A stretch of DNA of 64,000 nucleotides, from NCBI RefSeq assembly GCF_001905145.1, contig NZ_LWLB01000023.1, positions 1-64,000 of the forward strand. The letters are read 5' to 3'. The DNA is from Nocardiopsis sp. TSRI0078. GTDB lineage: Bacteria > Actinomycetota > Actinomycetes > Streptosporangiales > Streptosporangiaceae. Shown here in pieces: positions 8,651-17,378 of the stretch. The translations under genes and the position numbers were made by a program. Within the stretch, counting starts at the first letter, position 1; each line of letters opens with the position of its first letter. Under the pieces are notes generated by a model. It was not told where the DNA came from, made no database searches, and worked only from the letters and a program-made list of their open reading frames with translations.

Positions 8651-9412
8651 GAAAGTGGCGGGGATCGGTCGGCACCTCGTGCGCGGCCCCGGCGGCCAGG
8701 CTCCCCCGCGGCCGCCGAGGAGGCCCGGTGAGGCCCGCCCCGCACACGGTCTGCCAGGAGGCTGGCGGTCCCGCCGGCGGCGACGGCCACCACCTCTTCC
8801 ACGGACACGCCGCCGAGCTCGGCGGGCCCCGCGCCGGTAGGAGCCGGACGTTCTTCCACCGCTTGGAACCGGCGCTGGTCTTCGGCCGCTCTGAGCGCAT
8901 GTCGGCCCGGTTCCTCCGAGAGGCGTACGCCTTGTCGGCACGCACGCGGCCGGGCCGGACGCGGAGCCCCGCCCCGTATCCGCTTCCCGGGAGCCGTCGG
9001 CCTGCCCGTGCGACACCTCGTACGACAGGGCCTTATCCCCGGCAGGAACCGGACTGGCAACAACGCGTCCGGCTTGCAGGAGAATCGGCCTCGAAACAAA
9101 GATCGGATCATCACACAGGGGGTCGTGTGCTGTCAGCACTCGGAGTCGACGCCGCTGCTGGATCCGTCCATCGGGCCATGGTCGACCACCCGGAGGGGGT
9201 CGCGAGCTCACGTGCGCCCATGCTCCGCGAGTTCGCCGCCCTTTCCGCCGCTGTCGCCAGCCGCCTCGCCCCCCGCCCTCCTGACCGGGTCCGTCGCCAC
9301 GCCCGCCCCGCACGTCATCGCGTCCAGAACCCCGGTCGCCCCAGCCGACGGCGCCGGATGGAGCCGACCGACACACGACTCCCACCACCGAACCGAAGGA
9401 GAACACCCCCTC
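8651..9412. other. Long non-coding stretch, no gene recognised
   Basis: About 760 bp between divergent rph and the EamA transporter. The open frames on both strands are Arg/Pro/Gly-rich antisense-type translations without family resemblance. It may hold promoters for both genes. I see no RNA gene. Confidence 0.45.
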
Positions 9413-10357
9413 TTGACCGCAACCGAAACCCCCTCCACCCGGCGGTCCACTGAATCGACAGCCACCCGTGCTCTGCGGTCGGCGGTATGGGCAGGCCCTG
9501 TTCTGGCGGGAGCGGCAACGCTCATCTGGTCGGGCAACTTCGTCATCGCCCGTGCCGTCTCAGGCGAGATCCCTCCCGTCCAAACGGCTTTTTGGCGGTG
9601 GGCGATCGCCCTGGCCGTCCTGGCGCCGTTCGCGGCCAAGGGCCTGTGGGAGCACCGCCGCACCATCCATCGGCACGCTCTCTACATCGCGCTCGTCAGC
9701 CTGCTCGGCGTCACGCTTTTCAACACCCTCATCTACATCGCAGGGCACACCACGTCGGCGACCGATCTCGCCCTCATCGCCGCGGCCTCCCCTGTCGCGA
9801 TCGCCGTGCTCGCCGTCGTCGGCGGAGAACGCCTCTCGCCCCTGCGCATCACCGGCATGTTCATCGCCCTCGCCGGTGTGGTCGCCCTGATCACCAAGGG
9901 GGATGTGGGCGCGCTGCTCCACACGGAATTCGCTTCCGGCGACCTGTGGATGATCGCGGCCATGCTCACCTTCGCCGCCTACTCCGCCCTTCTCAAGCGC
10001 AAACCCCAGCAGATCCCCGCCGTGGTGTTCCTCGCCGCGACCGTCCTGTTCGGGCTGGTCATGCTGCTGCCCGCACAGATCGTCTCCCTGGTCGTGGAAG
10101 GAGGCTTCACTCCCACCACCGGCACCCTGTCCGCCCTGGCCTATATCGGAGCCGCGTCCTCGGCGCTGGCGTTCTTCCTGTGGAACAAGGCCGTGGAGTC
10201 GGTCGGCGCCACCCGCGCCGGAGTCGTCTACTACCTGCAACCGGTCTGCGTCGCCGTTCTCGCCTACTTCACCATCGCCGAACCCGTCACGGGCGCCCAG
10301 GTCGCCTGCACGGCCCTGATCCTGGCCGGGGTCGCCCTCTCCTCCATCCGGAATTGA
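9413..10357 (+). CDS. EamA/DMT-superfamily transporter
   Basis: A 314-aa membrane protein with about ten hydrophobic segments arranged as two EamA repeats. The first begins AGAATLIWSGNFVIARAVSGEIPPVQTAFWRW and the second begins ASGDLWMIAAMLTFAAYSALLKR. The end of the second repeat, AFFLWNKAVESVGATRAGVVYYLQPV, is a family hallmark. DMT proteins export or exchange metabolites across the cytoplasmic membrane; the substrate cannot be read from sequence. The TTG at 9413 is chosen because AAGGAG lies 11 bp before it and it gives a normal-length N-terminus; the frame stays open upstream to 9008 but that extension is not protein-like. Confidence 0.85.
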   Translation: MTATETPSTRRSTESTATRALRSAVWAGPVLAGAATLIWSGNFVIARAVSGEIPPVQTAFWRWAIALAVLAPFAAKGLWEHRRTIHRHALYIALVSLLGVTLFNTLIYIAGHTTSATDLALIAAASPVAIAVLAVVGGERLSPLRITGMFIALAGVVALITKGDVGALLHTEFASGDLWMIAAMLTFAAYSALLKRKPQQIPAVVFLAATVLFGLVMLLPAQIVSLVVEGGFTPTTGTLSALAYIGAASSALAFFLWNKAVESVGATRAGVVYYLQPVCVAVLAYFTIAEPVTGAQVACTALILAGVALSSIRN

Positions 10358-10400
10358 TCCACGCCCCCGCACCGCACCGCACCGCACCGAGGAGAGCCGT

Positions 10401-10439
10401 ATGTCCACTACTCCGAAGGTCAACGCCGACGCGCGGTGA
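10401..10439 (+). pseudogene. Orphan gene start: good ribosome site and 12 codons
   Basis: GAGGAG precedes ATG 10401, which encodes MSTTPKVNADAR and then stops. It overlaps the convergent methyltransferase stop. The strong start signal on such a short frame suggests the 5' end of a gene whose body was lost when the methyltransferase block arrived. Confidence 0.3.
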
Positions 10440-11193
10440 CCAGCCAGGCACGGGAGTCGAACCACACGCCCTCGCCGGTGTCATGGGCGTCGAGCACGGC
10501 CAGCAGCCGTTCGAGAGCACGCGCCGCCGCCGCGGTGTCCAGGCCGGCGACCAGATCCTTGACCATCCGCAGAGCGAACAGGGTGTCACGGGCACCGGCC
10601 GCGTCCGGGCCGTAGTAGATCGGCTGGCCTACCTCGGTGGTCTCGACCGCGGTGAAGCCGGCAGCGGTCAGCACGCCGGCCGCGACGGCCGGATCCGCCA
10701 GCGAGAAGGCGCCACCACCGAGTCCGGCCGGCACCGTCCGGTCACCGGCCAGCGCCCGCCGGATCGCGCCGAACCACTCCTGGCGGTCCTCGGCCTGCCA
10801 CACCAGCTGCACCAGCCGCGCACCCGGCCGCAACGCCCACCCGATGTTGGCGAACGCCGCGACCGGGTCGGTGAAGAACATCGTGCCGAACCGGCTGATC
10901 CCCAAGGTGAAACCCCCCGGCGCAAAGGGGTGGACCTGGGCGTCGGCCCGCTCGAAGCCGACGTTGCGGACCCCCTCCTCCTCGCTCAGCCGGCGGGCGC
11001 GGTCCACCATCGGGCGGGACAGGTCCACGCCGAGCGCGCTTCCCGACGGCGCGGACCTGGCGGCGTCCCGCGTGGTCTGCCCGGTACCGCAGCCGATGTC
11101 GAGCACGCGATCAGTGGCCCGGACGTCGGCGGCCGCTCGCAGCCGCGGGTTGTAGCGGCTCAGTTCGGCGTCGTAGTCGAACAACTCAATCAC
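10420..11193 (-). CDS. Class I SAM-dependent methyltransferase
   Basis: A 257-aa protein with the SAM-binding motif VLDIGCGTGQTTRDAA, the acidic motif II GVDLS, and a post-I motif around FERADAQVHPF. The C-terminal part (WQAEDRQEWFGAIRRAL, GAFSLADPAVAAGVLTAAGF) resembles the small-molecule (UbiE/COQ5-like) methyltransferases common in actinomycetes. I place the start at GTG 11193 because it overlaps the stop of an upstream 56-aa frame, giving translational coupling; ATG 11250 in the same frame is possible. The substrate is unknown. The gene seems to be the intact last member of an otherwise decayed operon. Confidence 0.8.
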   Translation of the reverse strand: MIELFDYDAELSRYNPRLRAAADVRATDRVLDIGCGTGQTTRDAARSAPSGSALGVDLSRPMVDRARRLSEEEGVRNVGFERADAQVHPFAPGGFTLGISRFGTMFFTDPVAAFANIGWALRPGARLVQLVWQAEDRQEWFGAIRRALAGDRTVPAGLGGGAFSLADPAVAAGVLTAAGFTAVETTEVGQPIYYGPDAAGARDTLFALRMVKDLVAGLDTAAAARALERLLAVLDAHDTGEGVWFDSRAWLVTARRR

Positions 11194-11356
11194 CGCCCGG
11201 ACCCGCTGGACCGTCGCGGAGTACGCCGCGCACCGCGCCGAGCCGTGCACCCGGTTCGGGCTCCGGCAGCCCCCAGGTCGCGCCGGCGGCGTGCGGCAGT
11301 GGGTCGGCGAGGTCGTCGAAGAGCGGCGGCCGGAGTGCCGACCGTAGCCGGTTCAT
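11186..11356 (-). CDS. Small 56-aa protein coupled to the methyltransferase
   Basis: A short frame with a strong ribosome site (AAAGGAGG) before ATG 11356. It encodes MNRLRSALRPPLFDDLADPLPHA and onward, Pro/Gly/Asp-rich, with no family I recognise. Its ATG overlaps the stop of the hydrolase remnant (ATGA), and its own TGA overlaps the methyltransferase GTG by 8 bp. It is either a genuine small protein or the truncated N-terminus of a lost gene. The two overlaps argue it is at least translated. Confidence 0.45.
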   Translation of the reverse strand: MNRLRSALRPPLFDDLADPLPHAAGATWGLPEPEPGARLGAVRGVLRDGPAGPGGD

Positions 11357-11673
11357 GGGCGGCCTCCTTTCGTGTACCGCACCAGGGCCGGCACGAAGAC
11401 ATCCCCCACCGGCCTCGGCAGGTCGTGTCCGGCCCTTTCCGGGGCCGGCAGTCGCGCTTTCGGGGACCACGTCGCGCAACGCCTCGCGTGCGGCGGCGGC
11501 AGGAGTGGGTCGTGGCCGCGGTGGACCACGAGCGTCGGCGCCGCGATGTGGCCGAAGCCGCCTCGGGCCGGTCCGTCGAGGTCGGCGGCGTAGTGGTTGA
11601 CCAGAGTCGAAGCATAGCTCCTGGCGTGGGCCACGTCACGTTCGGCCGACGCTCGGACCGTGGCCTCGTCGGA
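11353..11673 (-). pseudogene. C-terminal remnant of an alpha/beta hydrolase
   Basis: The frame contains ERDVAHARSYASTLVNHYA, then FGHIAAPTLVVHRGHDPLL and ERAGHDLPRP, the usual C-terminal third of actinobacterial alpha/beta hydrolases: the acid-residue loop (GHDP) and the catalytic His (AGHD). Between them the frame seems to shift out and back; the neighbouring frame reads LRDVVPES, the expected bridge. No nucleophile elbow (GxSxG) or N-terminal half is found upstream. I read it as a 5'-truncated, frameshifted pseudogene at the head of the methyltransferase operon. Confidence 0.55.
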
Positions 11674-12172
11674 GCACGGCGGGCCACCGGCGTTCTCCTG
11701 CTCGCGCCCCCGCTCCTGCTGCCCGAACGGACGCACTTGTCCGCCCCTGAGCCCGCCGCGTCGACCGAAGACCTCCGGGTCCCGTGACCCACCGCAACAC
11801 ACCGCTCCCCCGGAAGGACGCCGCGGGCCCGTCGAGCGTCGTCGCGCCCGCACGGTCGCGCCTGTCACCGCGGAGACGGGGATGTCGCCGGCGGCGTCGG
11901 CCCCCGTCCCCCACAGCACGTGGACGGTGCGTCTGTGGCGGGACGGGAGCAGAGCACACCTGCCATCGAAGGGAGCGATGACCGATTGACACACGGGAGT
12001 GCCGGGAGGCGGTCCCGGCACACGCCCCGGCCTCCATCACGGTCGGCACAAGACACTCCCGCACCAGGTGCGGTCGTAGCGATTCGTGAGCGGCGTCCAC
12101 GGGGCCGTGGATGCCGCTGTCCGTGCCTCCCACCTGACGAGAGGTGTCAGCCGATCAGCCAGGTCAGTCGGA
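11674..12172. other. Non-coding stretch, no gene recognised
   Basis: About 500 bp between the hydrolase remnant and the 4-oxalomesaconate operon. The region probably includes lost sequence of the hydrolase and the 3' flank of the operon. No clear terminator hairpin was found. Confidence 0.4.
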
Positions 12173-12856
12173 TCAGTCGAGGTAGCGCAGGCCGGCCGAC
12201 GCCAACTTCTCGCGCATGCCGTAGATGTCCAGGCCCAGCTCGCCGTCCTGGAACCGGGCGCGCTTGGACTGCTCGTTCTCCTCGCGGCGCCGTGCGGCCT
12301 CGGCCACCTCCGGGGCGGAGACGCGGGGCACCACGACGACGCCGTCGGCGTCGGCGACGACGACGTCGCCCGGGTGGACCAGGGCGTTGGCCACGGTGAC
12401 AGGCACGTTGACCGAGCCCAGTGTCGCCTTCACGGTGCCCTTGGCGTTGATCGCACGGCTGAAGACGGGGAAGTCCATCTCGCTGAGCTCGGCGGCGTCC
12501 CGGCAGCCACCGTCGATGATCAGGCCCACGGCGCCCCGGGCACGGAAGGAGGTCGCCAGGAGTTCGCCGAAGAACCCGTCCTCGGACTCCGTCGTGCAAC
12601 CGGCCACGACGACGTCACCGGGGCGGATCTGTTCGGCGACGACGTGCAGCATCCAGTTGTCGCCGGGTTGGAGCAGCACGGTGACCGCGGTTCCGCACAG
12701 GCTGGCCTTCGGATAGACCGGCCGGATGTAGGGCCGCAGCAGGCCTGTGCGCCCCTGCGCCTCGTGCACGGTGGCGACGCCGAAGCGGGACAGCTCCTCG
12801 ACGGTCTCCGGCGCGGCGCGCTCGATGGAGCGGTGGACGACTCCGAGCTCGGTCAT
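12173..12856 (-). CDS. ligK: 4-carboxy-4-hydroxy-2-oxoadipate aldolase (RraA/LigK family)
   Basis: A 227-aa RraA-fold protein. It has the family core PGDVVVAGCTTESEDGFFGELLATSFRARGAVGLIIDGGCRDAAEL, including the Gly-x20-Arg-Asp metal/pyruvate motif of class II pyruvate aldolases. The length and context (hydratase and tautomerase directly upstream in the operon) point to LigK/GalC-type aldolase, which splits 4-carboxy-4-hydroxy-2-oxoadipate to pyruvate and oxaloacetate, rather than an RNase E regulator. The C-terminal REENEQSKRARFQDGELGLDIYGMREKL is typical of this branch. It is the last gene of the minus-strand operon, 40 bp after ligJ. Confidence 0.87.
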   Translation of the reverse strand: MTELGVVHRSIERAAPETVEELSRFGVATVHEAQGRTGLLRPYIRPVYPKASLCGTAVTVLLQPGDNWMLHVVAEQIRPGDVVVAGCTTESEDGFFGELLATSFRARGAVGLIIDGGCRDAAELSEMDFPVFSRAINAKGTVKATLGSVNVPVTVANALVHPGDVVVADADGVVVVPRVSAPEVAEAARRREENEQSKRARFQDGELGLDIYGMREKLASAGLRYLD

Positions 12857-12896
12857 GACTCTCCTCGTGCGTGGGTGGATGGGTTCGGACCGGCCC

Positions 12897-13913
12897 TCAT
12901 CGGCCCTGTCTCCTCAACCGGGCGTCGAGCCGCGGGTACACCCGGCGGGCGTTGCCCTCCAGGACGGCCTCGCGTGCGGTCTCGGGCAGGTCCGCGCGCT
13001 GGAGGTAGCGGCCCGTGTCGTCGAAGTGGTGCCCTGTGCGCGGGTCGATGTCGCGGACGGCGCCGATCATCTCCGAGGCGAAGAGGATGTTCTCGTGCGG
13101 GACGACGTCGAGCAGCAGGTCGATGCCCGGCTGGTGGTACACGCAGGTATCGAAGAACACGTTGCCGAGCACGTGCTTTTCCAACTCGGGCCTGCCGAGG
13201 GCCATCGCGAGTCCGCGGAAGCGCCCCCAGTGGTAGGGCGCGGCCCCGCCCCCGTGGGGGATGACGAGCCGCAGGTCGGGGAAGTCGGCGAAGAGGTCGC
13301 CCTGGACCAGCTGCATGAACGCCGTGGTGTCGGCGTTGAGGTAGTGCGAGCCGGTGGTGTGGAAGGCGGGGTTGACGCTGGTGGAGACGTGCACCATCGC
13401 GGGGATGTCGTATTCGCACATCGCCTCGTAGATCGGGTACCACGAGCGGTCGGTGAGCGGGGGCGAGTCCCACAGCCCGCCGGAGGGGTCCGGGTTGAGG
13501 TTGATCGCCACCGCGCCGAGTTCCTCGACGGCGCGCCGCAGTTCGGGCAGGCAGCCGGCCGGGGCGGCGCCCGGGGACTGCGGCAGCATGGCGGCCGGAG
13601 CGAAGCGTTCCGGGAAGAGTCGCGTCACGCGGGCGATGAGGTCGTTGCAGATCCTGGCCCACTGGACGGAGGTGGCCTCGTCGCCGATGTGGTGGGCCAT
13701 GAAGGAGGCCCGCGGCGAGAACACGGTCAGGTCGATGCCGCGTTGGTCCATGAGGGCGAGCTGGTTGCTCTCGATCGCCTCGCGCAGCTCGTCGTCGCCG
13801 ATGCGCAGCTCGTCGGGCTCGGGTCCGCCGTCGAGTGCGGCGATCTGGGCCTGGCGCCACTGGCCGAGGGCGTCGGGCGCGGTGGTGAAGTGCCCGTGGC
13901 AGTCGATGATCAT
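12897..13913 (-). CDS. ligJ: 4-oxalomesaconate hydratase (amidohydrolase superfamily, LigJ type)
   Basis: A 338-aa TIM-barrel protein starting MIIDCHGHFTTAP with metal-ligand HxH (H6, H8), the pattern of LigJ. Further motifs are FSPRASFMAHHIGD, VAINLNPDPSGGLWDSPPLTD, MVHVSTSVN and PHGGGAAPYHWGR. LigJ adds water to 4-oxalomesaconate to give 4-carboxy-4-hydroxy-2-oxoadipate in the 4,5-cleavage route for protocatechuate and gallate. The related aminocarboxymuconate decarboxylases share the fold, but the neighbours on both sides (tautomerase and aldolase for the same intermediate) settle the choice. Its ATG overlaps the tautomerase stop (ATGA), so translation is coupled. Confidence 0.88.
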   Translation of the reverse strand: MIIDCHGHFTTAPDALGQWRQAQIAALDGGPEPDELRIGDDELREAIESNQLALMDQRGIDLTVFSPRASFMAHHIGDEATSVQWARICNDLIARVTRLFPERFAPAAMLPQSPGAAPAGCLPELRRAVEELGAVAINLNPDPSGGLWDSPPLTDRSWYPIYEAMCEYDIPAMVHVSTSVNPAFHTTGSHYLNADTTAFMQLVQGDLFADFPDLRLVIPHGGGAAPYHWGRFRGLAMALGRPELEKHVLGNVFFDTCVYHQPGIDLLLDVVPHENILFASEMIGAVRDIDPRTGHHFDDTGRYLQRADLPETAREAVLEGNARRVYPRLDARLRRQGR

Positions 13914-15232
13914 CGGTTCGTTTCCTTCATTGATGGGGTCCAGACGCCCAGGGGGACGTAGAGGTCCCCGGCCATGAGCGCTCGTGCGGTGCGTACGAGC
14001 GCGGAACTGGTGATGCGGGTGGGGTCGCCGGGCTCCCAGCCGAGCCGTACGCCGAAGGCCCCGCTCGGGTGCTCGATGGAGAGGGTGGCCTCGGCCCCGT
14101 CGGTGGCCGGCAGGTCCGCGAGGTCGTGCGCGACCGTTCCCGGGAGCGCGCAGGCGGTGGCGGCGGTGACGGCCGCCAGCACGCCGATCGACTCGTGGAC
14201 CACCCTGGGGATGAAGCTGCGCGTGGTCACGGCGCCCCCGTGCTGTGGAGGCGAGATCAGCGTCATCTTCGGGTAGTTGCGGTCCGAGACGTCGCCGAGT
14301 CCCATGAGCGTGCCGCAGGCCAACCGCAGCGCCTCGACCCGGTCGCGCAGCACGGGGTCCGCGGTGAGCTCGGCCGGGCTCTCCCGCCCGGTGGCGCCGA
14401 GCGCGGAGGCGGCGACGATGACGAGGGGCTGGCCGTTGTCGATGCAGGTGACCTCGACCGGCCCCGCGCCGGGAACCTCGACCGTGTCTCGGAGGTTGCC
14501 CGTCGGCAACAGGGAACCGGCGATGGATCCCGCCGTGTCGAGGAAGCCGATCGTCACCGGCGAGGAGCTGCCGGGGGCGCCGTCGATGCGGGTGTCCCCC
14601 GCGTAGTCGACGCTCCGTACGCCGCCGGCCTGGGGCGTGTGCACCGAGATCTGCGCGACCGCTCCCGTGTTGAGGGTGCGCACCCGCACGGTCGTGGTGT
14701 CCTCGGTGGGCACGACCATGCCGGTCTCGATGGCGAAGGGCACGACCGCGGCGAGCAGGTTGCCGCAGTTGGCGTTCATGTCCACGGAGTCGTCGTGGGG
14801 TTGTAGCTGGGCGAAGCGGAAGTCGAGATCAGCGCCGGGCTCCGTGCTCGGGCCGACGATGCCGGCCTTGGACGTGAGCGGGTGTCCCCCGCCCAGGCCG
14901 TCGATCTGCAGCGGGTGGGGTGAGCCGAGCGCGGCCCGGAGCACCCGGACGAGGGTCTCGTCGTCATCGGGCAGGTCCGCGCGGCGGAAGAACGGTCCGC
15001 GGGAGGTCCCGCCACGCATCAGGACGGAGGGGATCGCGAGCTGGTGCCCGCGGACCCGCGTCCCCGGGCGCGGCTCGTGCACCCGTTCCGGCGTGTGCCC
15101 CGTTTCCGGCTCGTGCACGCCGTGCGGCACACGGACCTGGCCCGATGCGGCCGGGGCCGCTGCCGAGGGAGCCGCGTGCGCATGGCTGTCCGCACGTCGC
15201 TCCTCGGCCGGCGGTGTCTGTGAACGTGTCAT
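13910..15232 (-). CDS. galD: 4-oxalomesaconate tautomerase (PrpF family)
   Basis: A 440-aa PrpF-fold isomerase. The conserved opening IPSVLMRGGTSRGPFF appears only after about 65 low-complexity residues, so the true start may be internal or the protein has an unusual N-terminal extension. Other family marks are GGGHPLTSKAGIVGPS, VDMNANCGNLLAAV (catalytic Cys), and SPPQHGG. PrpF proteins interconvert 2-methylaconitate isomers or tautomerise 4-oxalomesaconate; the adjacent ligJ and ligK decide for the latter. It lies 134 bp after the ABC binding-protein gene. The ATG at 15232 has a GAGGACGAGG ribosome site very close to it. Confidence 0.82.
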   Translation of the reverse strand: MTRSQTPPAEERRADSHAHAAPSAAAPAASGQVRVPHGVHEPETGHTPERVHEPRPGTRVRGHQLAIPSVLMRGGTSRGPFFRRADLPDDDETLVRVLRAALGSPHPLQIDGLGGGHPLTSKAGIVGPSTEPGADLDFRFAQLQPHDDSVDMNANCGNLLAAVVPFAIETGMVVPTEDTTTVRVRTLNTGAVAQISVHTPQAGGVRSVDYAGDTRIDGAPGSSSPVTIGFLDTAGSIAGSLLPTGNLRDTVEVPGAGPVEVTCIDNGQPLVIVAASALGATGRESPAELTADPVLRDRVEALRLACGTLMGLGDVSDRNYPKMTLISPPQHGGAVTTRSFIPRVVHESIGVLAAVTAATACALPGTVAHDLADLPATDGAEATLSIEHPSGAFGVRLGWEPGDPTRITSSALVRTARALMAGDLYVPLGVWTPSMKETNR

Positions 15233-15366
15233 CCTCGTCCTCGTGCGGTCGCCCGCGGAGCCCGGCGTGGGCCGCGGAGGGGCGGTGATGGCGGGGAGGC
15301 GGGGCAGGACTCGCGCCGCGGTCTCGCGGCGCCAGGCGTGCGGCCCGTCCTCGTCCTGCGTGGTGG

Positions 15367-16392
15367 CTATTGCTGGACCTGGGGCCAGACGAGGGAGTCG
15401 TAGTCGGGTGCCTCGTCGATCAGCTGGGATTCCAGGTGGAAGTCCACCGCCGTGTCGAAGGCGTCCTGCGACACCTGGGACGAGGAGGCGAACTCCTGCG
15501 GGAGGATCTCGTTGAGGGCCTCCACCGCCTCGGGGTCGGTGCCTTCGAGGTAGATCGAGAGCAGCTCCGCGCTGGCCTCCGGGTCGCTCTGGATGAACTC
15601 CAGTGCCCGGTCGATGGCGCGGTTGAAGGCCTCGACCTCCTCGCCCTTCTCCTCGAGCACCCCGGAGGTGCTGAACAGCGCGCCGTGCAGGGAGCCGGAC
15701 AGCTCGGGGATGTCGCCGCGCTGCGGCGAGATGTAGATGTCGCCGACCCCTTCCGTCTCGGCCATCTGACCGGTCGGCTGGAAGAAGGCGAGGGCGTCCA
15801 CCTGTCCCTCGGAGAGGGCGCCGATGGCCGACGAGGGGACGGCGCCCAGGTTCACCAGCGTGGCGTCGGTCTTGGCGTCCAGGCCCACCTGCTCGAACAG
15901 GTAGATGACCAGCGCCTCGGTGCCCGAACCCGGACCGGTGATACCGATGTTCCTGCCCTCCAGGGCCTGGACCTTCTCCTCCAGGGAGGCGTCCTCCGCC
16001 GGCCCGTCGAAGTCCGAGGCCGTCACGATGTCCACGTAGTAGTCGGTGACCAGTGAGCCGGTGACCTGCGTTTGCGGGTTGCTCTCCGCCAGGTTGAACG
16101 CGTCGGTGAGGACGCCCGCGCCGACGTCGATGGAGCCGGAGGTCAGGGCCGCCGCGAGCTTGGCACCGGTACCCATGCGGGGCCGCTCGCCGAGTTCGAC
16201 GCCCTCGTCGGTGAAGTAGCCCTCCTCCTCGGCGACGTAGAGCGGGAAGAACGCGACGGAGTTGCTGATCTGCCCCACGTTGAGGACGCCCGCGTCGGAT
16301 TCGGCCGCGTCACCGGCGCAGCCCGTGGCGATGAACAGGCCCGCGGTCGCCGCGATCGCGACCGCCGTCTTGATATGCGTGCTGAGTTTCAT
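15367..16392 (-). CDS. ABC transporter substrate-binding lipoprotein (NitT/TauT type)
   Basis: A 341-aa protein with a lipoprotein signal: KLSTHIKTAVAIAATAGLFIATGC with the lipidated Cys near residue 25. The mature part starts VLNVGQISNSVAFFPLYVAEEEGYFTDEGVELGE, the hallmark of the NMT1/SsuA-like binding proteins for taurine, sulfonates, nitrate, phthalates and thiamine precursors. The ATG at 16392 is preferred because residues before it are not signal-like. It is the third component after the ATPase and permease and directly precedes the 4-oxalomesaconate genes, so the ligand is probably an aromatic or heterocyclic carboxylate. The ligand is inference. Confidence 0.88.
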   Translation of the reverse strand: MKLSTHIKTAVAIAATAGLFIATGCAGDAAESDAGVLNVGQISNSVAFFPLYVAEEEGYFTDEGVELGERPRMGTGAKLAAALTSGSIDVGAGVLTDAFNLAESNPQTQVTGSLVTDYYVDIVTASDFDGPAEDASLEEKVQALEGRNIGITGPGSGTEALVIYLFEQVGLDAKTDATLVNLGAVPSSAIGALSEGQVDALAFFQPTGQMAETEGVGDIYISPQRGDIPELSGSLHGALFSTSGVLEEKGEEVEAFNRAIDRALEFIQSDPEASAELLSIYLEGTDPEAVEALNEILPQEFASSSQVSQDAFDTAVDFHLESQLIDEAPDYDSLVWPQVQQ

Positions 16393-16417
16393 GGCGTGAC
16401 TTTCGGTTGGGTGAGAC

Positions 16418-16438
16418 GGCCGTGGAGAGCCCACGGCC
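16418..16438 (-). promoter_or_regulatory. Intercistronic hairpin before the binding-protein gene
   Basis: GGCCGTGG pairs with CCACGGCC around a 5-nt loop in the 125-bp gap between permease and binding-protein genes. Such hairpins often stabilise the 5' end of binding-protein mRNA or partly terminate upstream transcripts. Function is inferred. Confidence 0.4.
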
Positions 16439-16517
16439 TTGGGGGATGAACCGCACGAGGTCCGCTCGGGGATCCGGGGTACTCGGGACGCTGGGCGCTC
16501 GATCCGCGGAAGGGGCC

Positions 16518-17378
16518 CTAGTCGGCGTCGAGTGGCTTCCATCGGTTGGCCCGGGAGGCCAGAACGCCCACCAGGGTGTTGAGGACCATCGCCAGTGCGG
16601 TCAGCACCACGACCGCGGCGAACACGCCCGCGGTGTTGAACTGCGCGGCGGAGTCGTTGATGAGGTAGCCCAGGCCGCGGTTGGAGGCGACGAGTTCACC
16701 GATCACCGCGCCGATGAGCGCGTAGGGGATGGACACCTTCAGTCCGGTGATGAGACCGGTCATGGAGGCCGGCAGCACCACCTTGAGCGCGATGTCCTTG
16801 TTCGATCCGCCCATGAGCCGGACGGCGTCGATGAGGCCGCGGTCGACGTCGCGGACGCCGGCGGCGGTGTTGAGGAAGACCAGGAAGAACACGCTGACGG
16901 CCGCCAGGATGACCTTCATGTCGATGCCGATGCCGAACCACACGATGAACAGTGGTGCGAGCGCCACCTTCGGGATCGAGTACAGCGCCATCATCAACGG
17001 CTCGAACACGTCGTAGATGAGGCGGATCGAGGCGAGCACGTACCCGGCGAGGGCACCGGTGGCGGCACCGATGACGTAGCCGAGCACCACTTCCTGGATG
17101 GTGATCCAGGTGTGCGTCCCCAGGGTGCCGTCCACGATCCAGTCGCTCAGCTGCTCCCACACACTGACCGGGTTGGAGACGAACATGGGGTTGGCGACCG
17201 CCTTGCCGACGAGCTGCCAGAGCAGGAGGAAGACCAGCACCACGCCCAACCGCAGTCCCCACACGGTGGTCGTGCGGCGGTTGCGGTGCCACCAGCTGCG
17301 GCGGCGGGCCTCCTTGACGGGGCCGCTCGTGCTCAGGCCGTTGTGCGCGTCGGTGTCGGGAACCGGTTCGGTCATCAT
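16518..17378 (-). CDS. ABC transporter permease (NitT/TauT type)
   Basis: A 286-aa inner-membrane protein with about six membrane segments. The cytoplasmic EAA loop reads DAVRLMGGSNKDIALKVVLPASMTGLITGLKVSIPYALIGAVIGEL, typical of SsuC/TauC permeases. The ATG at 17378 overlaps the stop of the ATPase gene (TGATG) and has AAGGAG seven bases upstream; a GTG at 17381 and ATG at 17375 are neighbouring options. It forms the transport channel for the importer with the flanking ATPase and binding protein. Confidence 0.9.
   Translation of the reverse strand: MMTEPVPDTDAHNGLSTSGPVKEARRRSWWHRNRRTTTVWGLRLGVVLVFLLLWQLVGKAVANPMFVSNPVSVWEQLSDWIVDGTLGTHTWITIQEVVLGYVIGAATGALAGYVLASIRLIYDVFEPLMMALYSIPKVALAPLFIVWFGIGIDMKVILAAVSVFFLVFLNTAAGVRDVDRGLIDAVRLMGGSNKDIALKVVLPASMTGLITGLKVSIPYALIGAVIGELVASNRGLGYLINDSAAQFNTAGVFAAVVVLTALAMVLNTLVGVLASRANRWKPLDAD

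Noticed and set aside
8544..8800. Rifamycin-associated element upstream of rph
   Set aside because: I looked for a GC-rich inverted repeat of the published kind on both strands and saw only weak partial matches; I cannot claim one.
10365..10388. Short CGCAC tandem run
   Set aside because: Four or five imperfect 5-bp units in a GC-rich spacer; too short to be meaningful.
12173..12856. RNase E regulator RraA
   Set aside because: The fold is the same, but the pyruvate-aldolase motif and the flanking hydratase and tautomerase genes make aldolase the better call.
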